Source: Alisma plantago-aquatica (Eukaryota > Streptophyta > Magnoliopsida > Alismatales > Alismataceae). From it: 64,000 bases of DNA. The notes beneath the pieces were generated by a model. The model was given only the letters and a program-made list of their open reading frames with translations, ran no database searches and was not told where the DNA came from. Below are positions 37,341 to 48,394 of the stretch, piece by piece (the stretch's first letter is position 1; the number at the start of each line of letters is the position of its first letter). The position numbers and the translations under genes are program-made. The stretch is taken from the NCBI GenBank assembly GCA_963693085.1, contig OY856413.1, positions 744,368,556 through 744,432,555 of the forward strand, in the 5' to 3' direction.

Positions 37341-37484
37341 ATAAGGGCGCTTATTGGGAGGCAACCCAACCATTGGTAGTTTCATTTAGTTTCTTTCACA
37401 ATTGTAAGTTAGTTTGATTTGATTTTGTTTTTAGTGTAAAAAAGATACCTTGATCGTTTGTTCAATGTGCAGGATTGAGGCAGG

Positions 37485-38064
37485 GTCGATACTATCGACC
37501 CTTGTGTCAATGGTATCGACGTGGGAACAGTTAGGTGGCTGCAAAAATGTCTCTGAGTCGATACTATCGACGGCCTCATCGATGGTATCGACCTACCATC
37601 AGTAACGCCCAGGAAATCGCCAGAACGGGTTCGATAGTATCGACATGGGTGTCGATACTCACGAGATCCCTGAAGATATTCAGACGAAATTTGTCTCAGT
37701 GAAGTCGATACCATCGATGGGCCTGTCGATGGTATCGACCCAGTACAGGAAGAAAGCGGCGGCCGTGCCTCGCGAGGGTGTTTTCCCTAAGCAAAGTCGA
37801 TACTATCGACCCGCGTCAATGGTATCAACACGACACGTCACCGATCCGCGAGAGGAAATCAACGACGATCGCTACATCAAGGAAGTCGATCCGTTCGAGG
37901 GGTCGATACCATTGACCAACGTCGATGGTATCGATGCGTCATCGATCTGGGCCCCCACATTAGGCTATCGACAACCGTCGATACTAGCGGAAGATCGGAT
38001 TGTGCTTCAGGTGTCGATACCATCAACCCGCGTTGATGGTATCGACGGGTGCACACCATCGACG
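37485..38064 (+). repeat. internal GTCGATACCATCGAC array between pol and ORF3
   Basis: About a dozen copies of the LTR motif, again often as forward/reverse pairs (for example 37560-37592 and 37691-37739), fill most of the spacer. The last pair (about 38013-38046) ends 25 bp before a TATA box. Because the motif has no stop in this frame, an open frame runs in phase from 37645 into ORF3, but it encodes only motif-derived peptide. Confidence 0.9.
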
Positions 38065-38072
38065 ACCGTGTT

Positions 38073-38080
38073 TATAAAAG
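38073..38080 (+). promoter_or_regulatory. putative internal TATA box ahead of ORF3
   Basis: TATAAAAG lies between the motif array and the ORF3 ATG, about 200 bp upstream of it. It suggests ORF3 has its own transcript. No transcript evidence is available here. Confidence 0.55.
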
Positions 38081-38274
38081 GGAGGCATGATTGTCATATG
38101 ACGTCACACCTTCAGAGTCTTTTCCCCCTACTTGTGCTTTGTGCTGTGTTGTGCGACCGGAGGCCTGCCACGAGCATCCAAGGAGTGCGATCTTCCCCGA
38201 GCCTTCACAGAGTAGAGATTGTCTTCTCCGACCTTCACCAAGCTCCATCTTCTATTCCTTTTTTCTCAGCGACG

Positions 38275-39861
38275 ATGGTGCGTACAACCGGTGCATCTTC
38301 TTCACGGGCGGAACCTATGGAGATCCCCGAGTTCATTCCTCCACCTACTGCATCTATCCCTCGTCTGAGGATTGTCCACCCTTCCGCGGAGGTCAGGAAG
38401 GTCTACGAGGAACTGATGAAGAGAAAGATTGAGCCCACACACTATGTTGACCGAGACATGGTTCGTTACCTCATGTTTGAGGCAAATCTCACCTACGTCT
38501 TGAAGGGGCAGGCGAGGCACACAACCAGGAGGCCCGATGAGCTGGAGTTCCACGCCAATAGCCAACCAATCTTCAACGAGTGGTCGACTTACAAGGAACT
38601 CATGGTGGAGTTCATGGCATTGTTGGACATCAATGTGTTGCGCAATGACTTGATCACCACCGAAAGAGAATGGAAGAAAGGGCGGGTGTCATTCAGACTC
38701 TTCAACAACAACTACACCATTACCCTTGACCAGTTCAATTTGGTGTACAACTGGTATCATGACGCTTACCATCACCGGAGGCCAGACAACAGGACGGACT
38801 ACGATGATATCTTCGCCCAGCTTGTGACTGCACCCCCGGGCAAATCCATCAACTACCATAACGCTGCAGTTGCTGACTTCGAGCATCCGTTTGTGCGGAT
38901 TATGCACCGCATGCTCTGCACCACGATGTTCGCTCGTGGCAACTTGTCTCTCAACAAGTTTCAAGAGACAGATTTGTTCTTCCTGCACAAATTGCTGAAG
39001 CGCGAGGAGTGCAATTGGGGCACGTTCTTCTTGACGCACGTGGTGGCCGTGAAAAGGAGTACGAGGAAAGCTCCTATCCATTTTGGAGGTCTCATCACAC
39101 CATTGGCCGTCTATCTTGGGTTGGATATCTCGCAACTTACTCCTCTTTCCAACAGGAGCAAGGTTAACCTACAGCATCTGCACCGCTCCAACTTCATCCT
39201 GCTTTGTGATGGCTTGGCATATGCACATTGCCATGTCAATCAAGCATATCAAGAATGTTCGCTTCTGGGCCCCGTCTTTAACATTGAGGGATCTCATCAT
39301 TTCCGATGGCCTGTCATTTCCATCGAAGACTTCAATGAAGATGACAGTGATGATGACAACAATGATGAAGGCGATGATCATGAAGAAGAAGAGGAGGCTT
39401 TCACTCGTCTTCGGGAATGAGTAGCACCCCGGAAGCGCCCACGCTTGCATCCAGGTGCATCTTCATCTTCACAGCCTCCGCCACCTCCGCCCTCTCATCA
39501 AGGAGAGGATGCCTACTCCATGCAAGGGATGTACTTGATGCTGTAGGAGATTCATCAGACGCAGCAACAACATACAACTTCATACGCCGGTATTCAAGAT
39601 ACAACGAACCAGTTGTTAGATAGCCAGAGGGCCATTTTCGAGAATGAGCGCCTCCTCCTTGACAACCAACAAAATATCCATGACAGGTTGCACAGGATGG
39701 AGATGCAACAACAACCCTTCTACGACAATTACTAGAGCCAGAATTATTTTTGGGGGTATCCACAACCTCCACCAATGCCCCAGTACGATTCGAGCTTCCA
39801 GGGGCAATACCCATCTTGGGACCCCACGGCTCCACAGTACCCGCCTCCTCCTGAAGAATGA
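38275..39861 (+). pseudogene. Athila ORF3 (plant-transposon-protein type), three internal stops
   Basis: The start ATG at 38275 has a good context (ACGATGG). The frame is open for 381 codons to TGA at 39418-39420 and then continues to 39861, broken by TAG 39544 and TAG 39733, giving 528 codons in all. The N-terminus is Ser/Pro-rich. The central part has a globular block shared with the minus Athila ORF3. An acidic run of Asp/Glu (about residues 355-375) is followed by a Gln/Pro-rich tail with heptad-like Gln/Leu pattern ('LLDSQRAIFENERLLLDNQ'). There is no membrane segment. An acidic region plus a possible coiled coil would suit a nuclear or nucleic-acid-associated protein, but the function is unknown. 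Confidence 0.75.
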
Positions 39862-41431
39862 TCAGTATCACTGTTCCACCTTTTAAGGTTGTTTTTGACT
39901 ATGAGGCCATAGTCGAATTCAAGCTGGGGGGGGGAGTTGGAACAATTTCTATCCTTTATTTTTCCTAGTTTTTAGTTTTTATTGCTTTGTCTTTTGTCAA
40001 TTATTTTTCTTAGTTATTAGTTTGTTTGTAGGATCCACACTCTATCTAGTGTAATTGTGGATGTCTAAAGTCATGTGTCATCTCGTTGCTTGTACATGGG
40101 AATCAGGGGCATATTTATTTTTTTTAGTGTTTTTGCAAGCTTGTGTTGTTTAACTTTGAGCACATAACTTAAGGAAATAATTGGGTTGGTCAAATCTATA
40201 ACAGGAAATCACAACTGTACATTCCTATGGTTCATGAAAAGTGGACGAAACTGGTTGTTTGAGCCTGAACTGACCAAATGATAATGAGACCTTAATTTGA
40301 AATAAGAGAGAGAAACCTCTTAATTACTACACAGGTCAGTAAGGAGGGACACATAATATTTTCCAAAGGTTCTGTCAATTAATCTTGTGATCTATCCACT
40401 CCATTGTTTTCATACCCCACCATAAGAACTGGAAGCACATTACGGTTTTCATCTCTTTGATTTCATTCCATGTAGATAGGTCTTGCATTGCAACTATTTT
40501 CACATATTCTTGCATGAAAAAAAATGATTAGTTTCACATGCACATTATCCTTAAGTGCGTGTCATGTAGTTGCATAACTATCATTTTGTAGCTGCATTCA
40601 CATTTTTGTGCATATAGTACATCATGCATCTTATATCTTCTGAACATAAAAGGTGTTCCATACCTTCTGAATGCTTCAAATGTATAAGTTATGCAGCAAT
40701 AAGTGAGCCCGACAAATAATTCATTCTCAGCTATGGAAATAAGGGCTTAAATTTTTTTTTGAAAAAAAAAGTTTTGAAAAAAAAGAGAGTATTGAGAAGC
40801 AATTAGGAATGAGAGGGAGAAAGGAACATGTTCTCACTTGCATACTAAGAAGAATAAGCACATGGTGTAGTTTCTTAGATATTTCATCTCACCTTGAGAC
40901 GGAATGATAGTGCATGCATCATTCCACCCAAATGTAGGCATTAGGGCATTTTCACTTGCATATGCATCATTTAGGTCATTTTTGTTATTTGTGCATGTAA
41001 AACTGTATAATGCTTCCATTTCTTTCTCTAACCACCCATTCCATCCACCCGTTGCTTGAATTGGTAGGCCACCGTGATTTTCCCCTCACTCGTTAATATC
41101 AGGGGAGCTGCTTCCATGTAGATGGTAGTTAGGGCGAGCAACGTAGTATAGAAGATCACAAGATGCACTGAGTTTGTACCGGAGAATTTTATTATGTCAA
41201 CTGCCTTATGTGATAGTGTTCATCAATTTTAAGGTAGATATCTTTTATGGATGATTATTGTCGCCTATAGGGTAATTATCATTCCGTGGTTAGTGAGGGC
41301 CAGAAAGTGAATGTCTGGCGGGGATCATATGGTGCAGTCTGTTGTGATAATCTGTTCTTTAGTTGACCCTCGCAATTCTATTCTAGAGTTTTGTTGCTCG
41401 AGGACGAGCAATGTGCAAGCTTAGGGGAGTT
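39862..41431 (+). other. noncoding 3' region of the plus-strand Athila
   Basis: About 1.5 kb without coding similarity, bounded by two polypurine-like tracts: 39919-39940 (CAAGCTGGGGGGGGGAG type) right after ORF3, and 41418-41431 at the LTR. The upstream tract is the counterpart of 27814-27830 in the minus Athila. Confidence 0.65.
41418..41431 (+). other. polypurine tract of the plus-strand Athila
   Basis: AAGCTTAGGGGAGT directly precedes the 3' LTR start. Confidence 0.8.
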
Positions 41432-43021
41432 TGATGCGATGATTTTGAGTCGCATTTATAGACTTGTTTTACTTGTGTTTGATGCGTTTATTGGTCATTT
41501 TGGTGGTTAATATCACATAATTCACTTACTTTAGTCTATGATCCTTCTCAGTGTCAAATCTCTCTTATTTTATTGTTTTGAGCATAAATGATTACAATAA
41601 TAGGTTTTATCTCGGCTGATGTGGTTTTATTTTGCATTTTCAAGAAAAACACATATCTGCTGCTGTCGATACCATCGACAACAGTCGATACTCTCGACAC
41701 AGCCACAGGCAGGCAGTCACAAGGAGCAGCGTAGAGTTGATACCATTGACAGGGAAGTCAATGGTAGCAACATACCATCAGGTTGCCAGCGACCAGCCAG
41801 TCGATACTATCGACCACAAAGTCGATACTATCGACACGTGTAGCTTCAACGATGGAAAAGGGATAAAACCGATGCCTAAGGGTGTCGATACCATTGACCC
41901 GCGTCGATGGTATCAAGTCAGCATCAGGCACAACGACAGAAAAGAAAGAAGGCTTTCCGATGTCGCGAGTCGATGGTATCGACGCCGTCATATTAAAGTT
42001 TGTTTCAGATCGACTCTAATCCAACAGTGGTGATATTTTTGCAACCTAACTCGGTGATTATACCTAATGACAGTGGCCCGGAGCGGGGGATCACGTCATT
42101 ATCCACTGCACACGTCCCGAGAAGGTGTGGAGAGAAGAACGGAGCCCAGAAGCACACCCCAGCCGTTCCGGAAGCCGAATAAGACATTTTCCACCGCCGA
42201 AAGGCTGTAGATCGCGCATTCTATGCCAAGGAGCGATTGGATCTTCTCCGTTCAGGGGTTTCATCACTTATTCACAATTTTCTCCATGTTTCCCCTTTCT
42301 TCAACCATGTCTTGCTCTAAGATGAACATGCGGGGCTAATCCCCTTTATCTTTAGGACCGGGAGTAGCCCGGGGAAGCATTGTATGACATTTTTATCATA
42401 GCAATTCATCATTTATCTCTTAAATCTATGGTATGATTTCATTTTATCAATTATATTATTATGCTTGATCACCATAATGATAATCTAATGCCTTTAATTA
42501 CTTTGAAAAAAGAATTAACAGTTGAAAAGAGACGAAGTTCACATTAACTAACAAATCCCTTGAACAAGGTGATGTACGGTTAATGGTGGAAACCCAGAGG
42601 TCGATTCTAATGCACCTAGTTTAGGGTATAGGTTACTATGACGGTGGAACCAACCTAGACATAGGTAGTGAATTGTACCACGACAGTGGATAATTCTGAC
42701 TACAGGTCACTACCCGGATTGAGAGGTGAATCTGATTAACTATGTGAAAATTCATACAATGAAAACCCGCGGTGAAACCACAATCCTAAAGATCTCCATT
42801 TGAATTGATAAAACTAAACACTTAATCGATTACTTTGTTTTATTTTTATTTTCTTTTATTTTACAACAACTCTCATAACCTTTTTATTGGTCTAGCTGAT
42901 TGCGAGCAGTTAGTAGTAGTCTACTGATAATTTAGTGTCCCTGAGTTTGACTCGGGCCTCACAAGGGCCTATACTACATTGACGCGTGCACTTGCATTAT
43001 ACACATGGTAAAATTGTGTCA
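41432..43021 (+). repeat. 3' LTR (1590 bp) of the plus-strand Athila
   Basis: It starts TGATGCGATG and ends GTGTCA, followed by the TSD CAAGA. It holds the GTCGATACCATCGAC array at 41665-41983, shorter than in the 5' LTR by about one 24-bp unit near 41969. Confidence 0.93.
41665..41983 (+). repeat. palindromic GTCGATACCATCGAC array, 3' LTR
   Basis: It has the same order of units as 31090-31431, with independent point changes. It lacks the forward member of the last inverted pair. Confidence 0.9.
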
Positions 43022-44155
43022 CAAGACTTTATCTCCTTCTTGGAAATATTTCCTATGGATTCTCTTGTCATGCCAAGCCTTTATTCTTTTCTTGTACAAC
43101 CTTGCATTCTCATAAGCATCATGGCAGAGTTCTTCAAGTTCCTACAGCTACAAAAAGCATTTCTCTTCTATTTTCTTCATATCAAAGTTCAAGAACTTAA
43201 TTTCCCACAAAGCACGGTGCTCCAATTCTAGCAGAAGGTGACAAGATTTGCCATAGATTAGCTTGAATGGAGTAGTCCCTATGGTGGTCTTATAGGCTGT
43301 GTGGTATGCCCATAATGCATCATCAATCTTTAAGGCCCAATCTTTTCTTGAACTAGAAATAGTCTTTTCAAGAATATTCTTCAGCTGCCTGTTTGAAACC
43401 TCTACTTGCCCAGATGTTTGAGGATGATAGGGTGTAGAGATCTTATGAGTCACACCATATTTAGAGAGAAGGTTGTTGAATTGTTTTTCAGCAAAGTGTG
43501 TGCCTCCATCTAAAATTACAACATGAGGAACTCCAAACCGAGGGAAAATAATCTTTTGAAAAAGCTTAATTACGGATCTAGCATCCGATGCTTGGGTTGG
43601 AATGGCCTCAATCCATTTGGACACATATTCACAAGCAACAAGAATGTATTGATACCCGCAAGAAGATGGGAATGGTCCCATGTAATCCACTCCCCATACA
43701 TCAAACACCTCAACCTCTAAGATAGAGTTGAGAGGCATGTCGTCACGGCGGGATATACCTCCTGTTCTTTGACATCTATCACAATATTTGACAAATAGAT
43801 TGACGTCTTTGAATAATGTGGGCCAATAAAAACCAGCTTGTAGTATCTTAGAAGCAGTCTTCTCTCCTCCGAAGTGTCCTCCATAAGGTGAGGCATGGCA
43901 TTTAGGAATAATATTTGGGATTTCCTCTTCAACAACACACCGGTGGACCAGTCCATCACTTCCATGCTTGAATAATAATGGATCATCCCAATAGTAAAAT
44001 TTCACATCATGAAAGAATTTCTTCTTTTGTTGATACGTCAAATCAGGTGGGAGTTGTCCAGTAGCAAGAAAGTTTGCGATGTCCGCAAACCATGGCGCTT
44101 GAGTAGATGACAATGCATAGAACTCTTGAATAGGCAATTGATCTTTAATGGGCAA
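43022..44155 (-). pseudogene. integrase of the minus-strand Athila, main part
   Basis: This is a long open frame from the RNase H/integrase linker through the integrase. The HHCC zinc domain ('[15 protein letters not shown]' to 'YCDRCQ') is intact. The DDE core is intact: Asp in 'GVDYMGPFP', Asp in 'ILDGGTHF', Glu in '[16 protein letters not shown]'. Two TAG stops lie close together at 43148 and just below it. The frame then continues to 43022, where the plus-strand element was inserted. The frame is shared with 44821-44225 upstream. Confidence 0.9.
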
Positions 44156-44224
44156 TTGGTCTCCATCCTTTGTGGTTAGTCTAGAAAGATGATCAACAAC
44201 ATTATTTTCTGTACCTTTCTTATC

Positions 44225-45040
44225 TCAGATCTCAAGATCAAATTCTTGTAGAAGCAAAATCCACCAAATAAGACGTGGTTTGGCATCTTTCTTGTTCAAC
44301 AAATACTTTACGGCGGCATGATCAGTATATACAATCACCTTTGATCCCACCAAATATTTTCGGTACTTGTCAAAAGCATAAACGATGGCTAGCATTTCCT
44401 TCTCCATGGTTGTATAGTTTATCTATGCTTCATCAAGGGTTTTGCTTGCATAATAGATGGCATGGAGTTTCTTATCTTTCCACTGTCCTAGAACAGCCCC
44501 CACTGCATAATCGCTTGCGTCACACATTAGCTCAAAAGGGAAATCCCAATCCAGAGGTTGAATAATTGGGGCTGAGATGAGGGCCTCTTTGAGCTTAGAA
44601 AAGGCTGTATGGAAATCATTGTCAAACACGAACTCGACATCTTTTTCAAGTAGGAAACACAATGGTTTTGTGATTTTAGAGAAATCTTTAATGAATCTTC
44701 TAATAAAAACCTGCATGTCCAAGAAAGCTTCGGATGTCTTTAACTGAAGATGGAGTAGACATCTTCTCAATGGCTTCAACTTTTGCCCTGTCCACTTCAA
44801 TACCTTTGTTAGATACAACATGTCCTAGTACTACACCGGATTGTACCATAAAATGGCACTTATCCCAGTTTAGCACTAGGTTAACCTTTTTACAGTGGGC
44901 TAAGACTAAAGACATGTTCAATAAACATTGATCAAAAGAATCACCGTATACACTAAATCATCCATGAAAATCTCCATTATATTTTCAATAAAATCAGAGA
45001 ATATGACCATCATACACCGCTGAAAAGTAGCGGGAGCGTT
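44225..45040 (-). pseudogene. RT C-terminal half and RNase H of the minus-strand Athila
   Basis: The RT catalytic FMDD is readable just after the stop at 45041. A one-base loss follows it near 44962, and a one-base gain lies near 44702 in the 'GHAGFY' block. RNase H carboxylates survive: 'MCDASDYAVGAVLGQ', '[14 protein letters not shown]', '[12 protein letters not shown]'. Stops: TAG at 44423 and TGA at 44225. These breaks, rather than lost catalytic residues, disable the copy. Confidence 0.88.
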
Positions 45041-46171
45041 TCAAAGACCAAACGACATACGACGATAGGCATATGTTCCATAAGTACAAGTAAATGTGGT
45101 TTTCTCTTGGTCGGGTGGATAAATAGGAATCTGAAAAAATCCAGAATACCCGTCCAGGTAATAAAAATAAGAATGCTTAGCGAGGCGTTCAAGCATCAAA
45201 TCAATAAAAGGAAATGGAAAATGATCCTTGTAGGTTGCCTTATTCAGACACCAGTAGTCAATACACATATGCCAACTGGTAACCATACGTGTTTGTATTG
45301 ACTCATCATTGTCTCCCTTGATGACAGTTGCACCTCCCTTCTTAGGAACCATGTGAATGACACTAACCCAGGGGCTGTCACTGATGAGATAAATTATTCC
45401 AGCATCAATTAATTTGCAAATCTCTTTCTTTAACACTTCAATCATATTTTGATTTAGACGCCTAGGTGGTTCAACTGTTGGTTTAGCATCATCTTCCATA
45501 TTAATTCTATGCATATAGATTGAAGGATGAATGCCTTTTAGATCATCTATGGAATAACCAATGGCGTCTTTATACAAACATAGTTCAACAAGTAATTTAT
45601 TTTCTTGGTCATTGGTTAATTCATTATTTATTATAACAGGGGATGTAGAGTTTGGGTCAAGAAATGCATACCTTAGCCCAGGTGGAAGGGCTTTTAGTTC
45701 TATCTTTTTCCCTGTTGTACCTTCAGCAACTTTATCATCAACAAGTGGAACATTTTCATTAATAGTTTGTGATTTAGAAATAGAAAGTGCTCCAGGAATT
45801 TTTGAATTGTTCAATTCAGTCACATCATCATCATAAAGATTGATCATCAAATCAACAATATCTTCATTATCATCCTCAATTGGATCAGTAGTATCTAACA
45901 AACAAATTTCTTCAACACGTGCGGGTGCTTTCATTGCATCATGAATAGAGAATTCCATTGCTTCTTCACCAACACGTAGAGTGAGCTTTCCTTCCCAAAC
46001 ATCAAAAAGACATCCGACAGTCCTCAAGAATGGCCTTCCAAAAAGAACTGGGTTGGAAGGGATCTCCACCATATCAAGAACAACAAAATCACACGGTATA
46101 TAAAACTTCCTGATCTGTACTAGTACATCTTCCACTATACCTTTTGGGTATTTAATAGAATGATCAGCTAA
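45041..46171 (-). pseudogene. protease-RT N-terminal half of the minus-strand Athila
   Basis: It is in the same frame as gag. It begins after the TAG at 46172 and ends at TGA 45041 in the 'FGL-NAPATFQ' block, where the family has Cys. It has the 'LFGRPFLRT' segment after the protease, then RT blocks 'PPRRLNQNM', 'VPKKGGATV' and 'LDGYSGFFQIPI' with the first catalytic Asp intact. The protease site itself ('VDLGASIS') lies just upstream in the gag piece. Confidence 0.88.
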
Positions 46172-48121
46172 CTAAATAGCCATCTTTGTTGGCTTCAAGT
46201 CTCCAAGATCCAATTCTTGCCATAAGGTGGACAGAATGAGACTAATACTAGCACCAAGGTCTACTAGACCTTTGTCAAAAGTGGTATTGTTGATCTTACA
46301 TGGCAGTGTAAAAGCTCCCAAATCATCATGCTTTTGTGGAAGGCAGTTTTGAATAGTAGAACTCACTCTTTCTGAAAGCATTACTGTTTCAACCTGATCA
46401 ACTTTTCTTCTTTTAGTCAAGATGTCTTTTAGGAATTTAGTATAAGAAAGCATCTCGGCAATAACTTCAACAAAAGAAAGTTTGACATGTAATTTGTTAA
46501 TAATGTCCATAAACTTCCTATACTTGAGGTCCTCCTTCTTATTGGTAAGCTTTTGAGGAAAAGGTGCAGTGACCTTGAAAGAAGGTGGTGTTTCAGTTCT
46601 ACCTTTCTCCTTGCTGCAATTAGGAGTGTTGGACTCTTCTTCATTGACTACCTCCATGTTCTTCTCTTTGGATGGAGAGGGTCTTTCAATCTCAGCTCCA
46701 CTTCTTAGAATAATTGCACTAGCTTGTTGCCTTGGGTTTACTTCTGATTGGCTTGGAAGAGAACTGGACTGCGGAGCCCGTTGTTGAGTTAGAGCTTGTT
46801 GTGCTATTTGGTTCTCCAACATCTTGGTGTGAGTGGAAATACCATCCATATTTGTAGAAAGTTGAGCAATGGCATCTTTCAACAACTTGTCATTTCCTCG
46901 AAGTTCTTCATTCTGCTGCATTTGTGTAGATATAAATTTTTCCATCATAGCTTCTAGGGAATAACCTTGGGGTTGTTGTGGTTGTTGGTAACCACTATTG
47001 TTGAAACCCGACGGATTTCCTTGACGGTTTACATGTTGTTGCTGTGGTTGCAACTGTCCTTGTTGGAAGTTTTGAGTGTTGCTTGTGTTCCTATAGGAGA
47101 AATTAGGATGATCTCTCCATCCCGAATTGTATGTGTTGGAATAGGGATTATATTGCTTATTCCCTTGCATTCCAATAGAATTGACCTATTCAAAATTCCC
47201 TTCAATTGCATTAGGAGCAAAACATGAAGAAGAAGTATGTCCTGCATTACCACAAGCTTCACATATAACTTCAGCTGATTGGATTTGCATAGTAGTCATC
47301 TTCTAAAACTTCTGTGTAAGAACATCCAGTTTAGCAGCAATAAGATCAACGACATCAACAATGTGTTTCCCTCCTTGTTTCCCGGTTGAAGAACTAGATG
47401 TAGAGACTGATTTTACTCCCCTATCTCCTCCCCATTGGCAATGATTTAGTGATATGTCTTCAATAATGTCATAAGCCTCTCTATAAGACTTAGTCATTAA
47501 TGCACCACCAACTGCGACATCTAGCATCAATCGAGTGTTGTAGAACAATCCATTATAGAAGGTTTGAAGCAACAACCAGTTAGTTAAGCCATGGTGTGGG
47601 AAAAGGCGTTGAAGATCCTTAAACCGTTCCCATGTATCATAAATAGTTTCTCCTTCATTTTGAGAGAAATTGGTGAGTTGATTCCTCAATTGGGCTGTTT
47701 TGCTGGGTGGGAGGTATTTTGTAAGAAAAGCATTTAAGAGTTGGTCCCAACTTTTGATTGACTTCTTTGGAAGAGAAAAAAGCCACACCTTAGATCTATC
47801 TCTTAGAGTGAAGGGAAAAAGCATAAGTCTCACTCCTTCAGGAGATACCCCGTTAATTCTGAAGGTATTTAGATATTCCAAGAATTCGACAACATGAAGA
47901 CTTGGGTCTTCATTGGCTGTACCTCCAAAATGATTTTGCTGTATCATTTGCATCATAGAAGGAGCAATTGAGAAGTTGTTCACTTCCACAGTAGGCAAGT
48001 CAATGGCCCCACAGATGTTTGTGGCGACCGGCATCACAAAATCCTTTAAAGGACGATCATCCTCCATGGCTGGATCGCTTGGTGTAGCTTCCTCAAAGAG
48101 TGAAGAAGATGATGGTGACAT
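46172..48121 (-). pseudogene. gag (and protease start) of the minus-strand Athila
   Basis: The first ATG in frame is at 48121 (MSPSSSS). The frame is open upstream to 48205 without an ATG. It runs to 46172 with only two internal TAG stops, at 47303 and 47186-47188. A retrotransposon Gag capsid domain covers about 47550-47900 ('WDQLLNAFLTKYLPPSKTAQ', 'ETIYDTWERFKDL'). A CCHC zinc knuckle (C-x2-C-x4-H-x4-C) sits at about 47222-47263, between the two stops. A Gln-rich tail and the retropepsin site 'VDLGASIS' follow. Gag and pol share one frame, as in many Athila elements. Confidence 0.9.
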
Positions 48122-48372
48122 CAGAGTACCTCCTAGCAATGGCTGTTCTACTCTTCTTGCTCTTCCCAAGCTTGAAAGAGTACGCTCGATTTCAAGGTCT
48201 AACAACGCAGATGTTTGAAGACCTCATTGTGAGCGACACATACAACCTGAAAAAAATAACAAGAGGAATTGAGAACACTACTAAAAAGTATATGAAATTC
48301 AAAATATGGAAATGATGATCTAGTCTCGAATACTGATTAGTACTTATTACTCCAAATAAACTACCATAGCTC

Positions 48373-48390
48373 CTCGGCAACAATGCCAAA
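48373..48390 (-). other. primer-binding site of the minus-strand Athila
   Basis: On the minus strand it reads TTTGGCATTGTTGCCGAG, 4 bases inside the 5' LTR. It resembles the Athila site TTGGCGCCGTTGCCGGGG, with changes in the CpG-containing core. Confidence 0.85.
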
Positions 48391-48394
48391 AACT

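Larger units (their letters stand above)
30857..43021 (+). mobile_element. plus-strand Athila-type Ty3/gypsy element, nested in the minus Athila
   Basis: It is flanked by the perfect TSD CAAGA (30852-30856 and 43022-43026). Removing it restores the reading of the host element's integrase. The 3' LTR (41432-43021) is complete. The 5' LTR (30857-about 32383) lost its last ~90 bp, and with it the primer site, leader and gag N-terminus, in a scrambled junction. Order: gag remnant, protease, RT, RNase H, integrase, spacer with array, ORF3, polypurine tract. In 375 bp compared by eye the LTRs differ at about 19 positions, mostly transitions. Confidence 0.93.

Noticed and set aside
37877..38059. Minus-strand open frame in the spacer
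   Set aside because: It is the antisense of the palindrome array, which is open in several frames because of its sequence.
28234..39861. ORF3 as a retroviral-type envelope gene
   Set aside because: Neither copy shows a signal peptide or a clear membrane segment.
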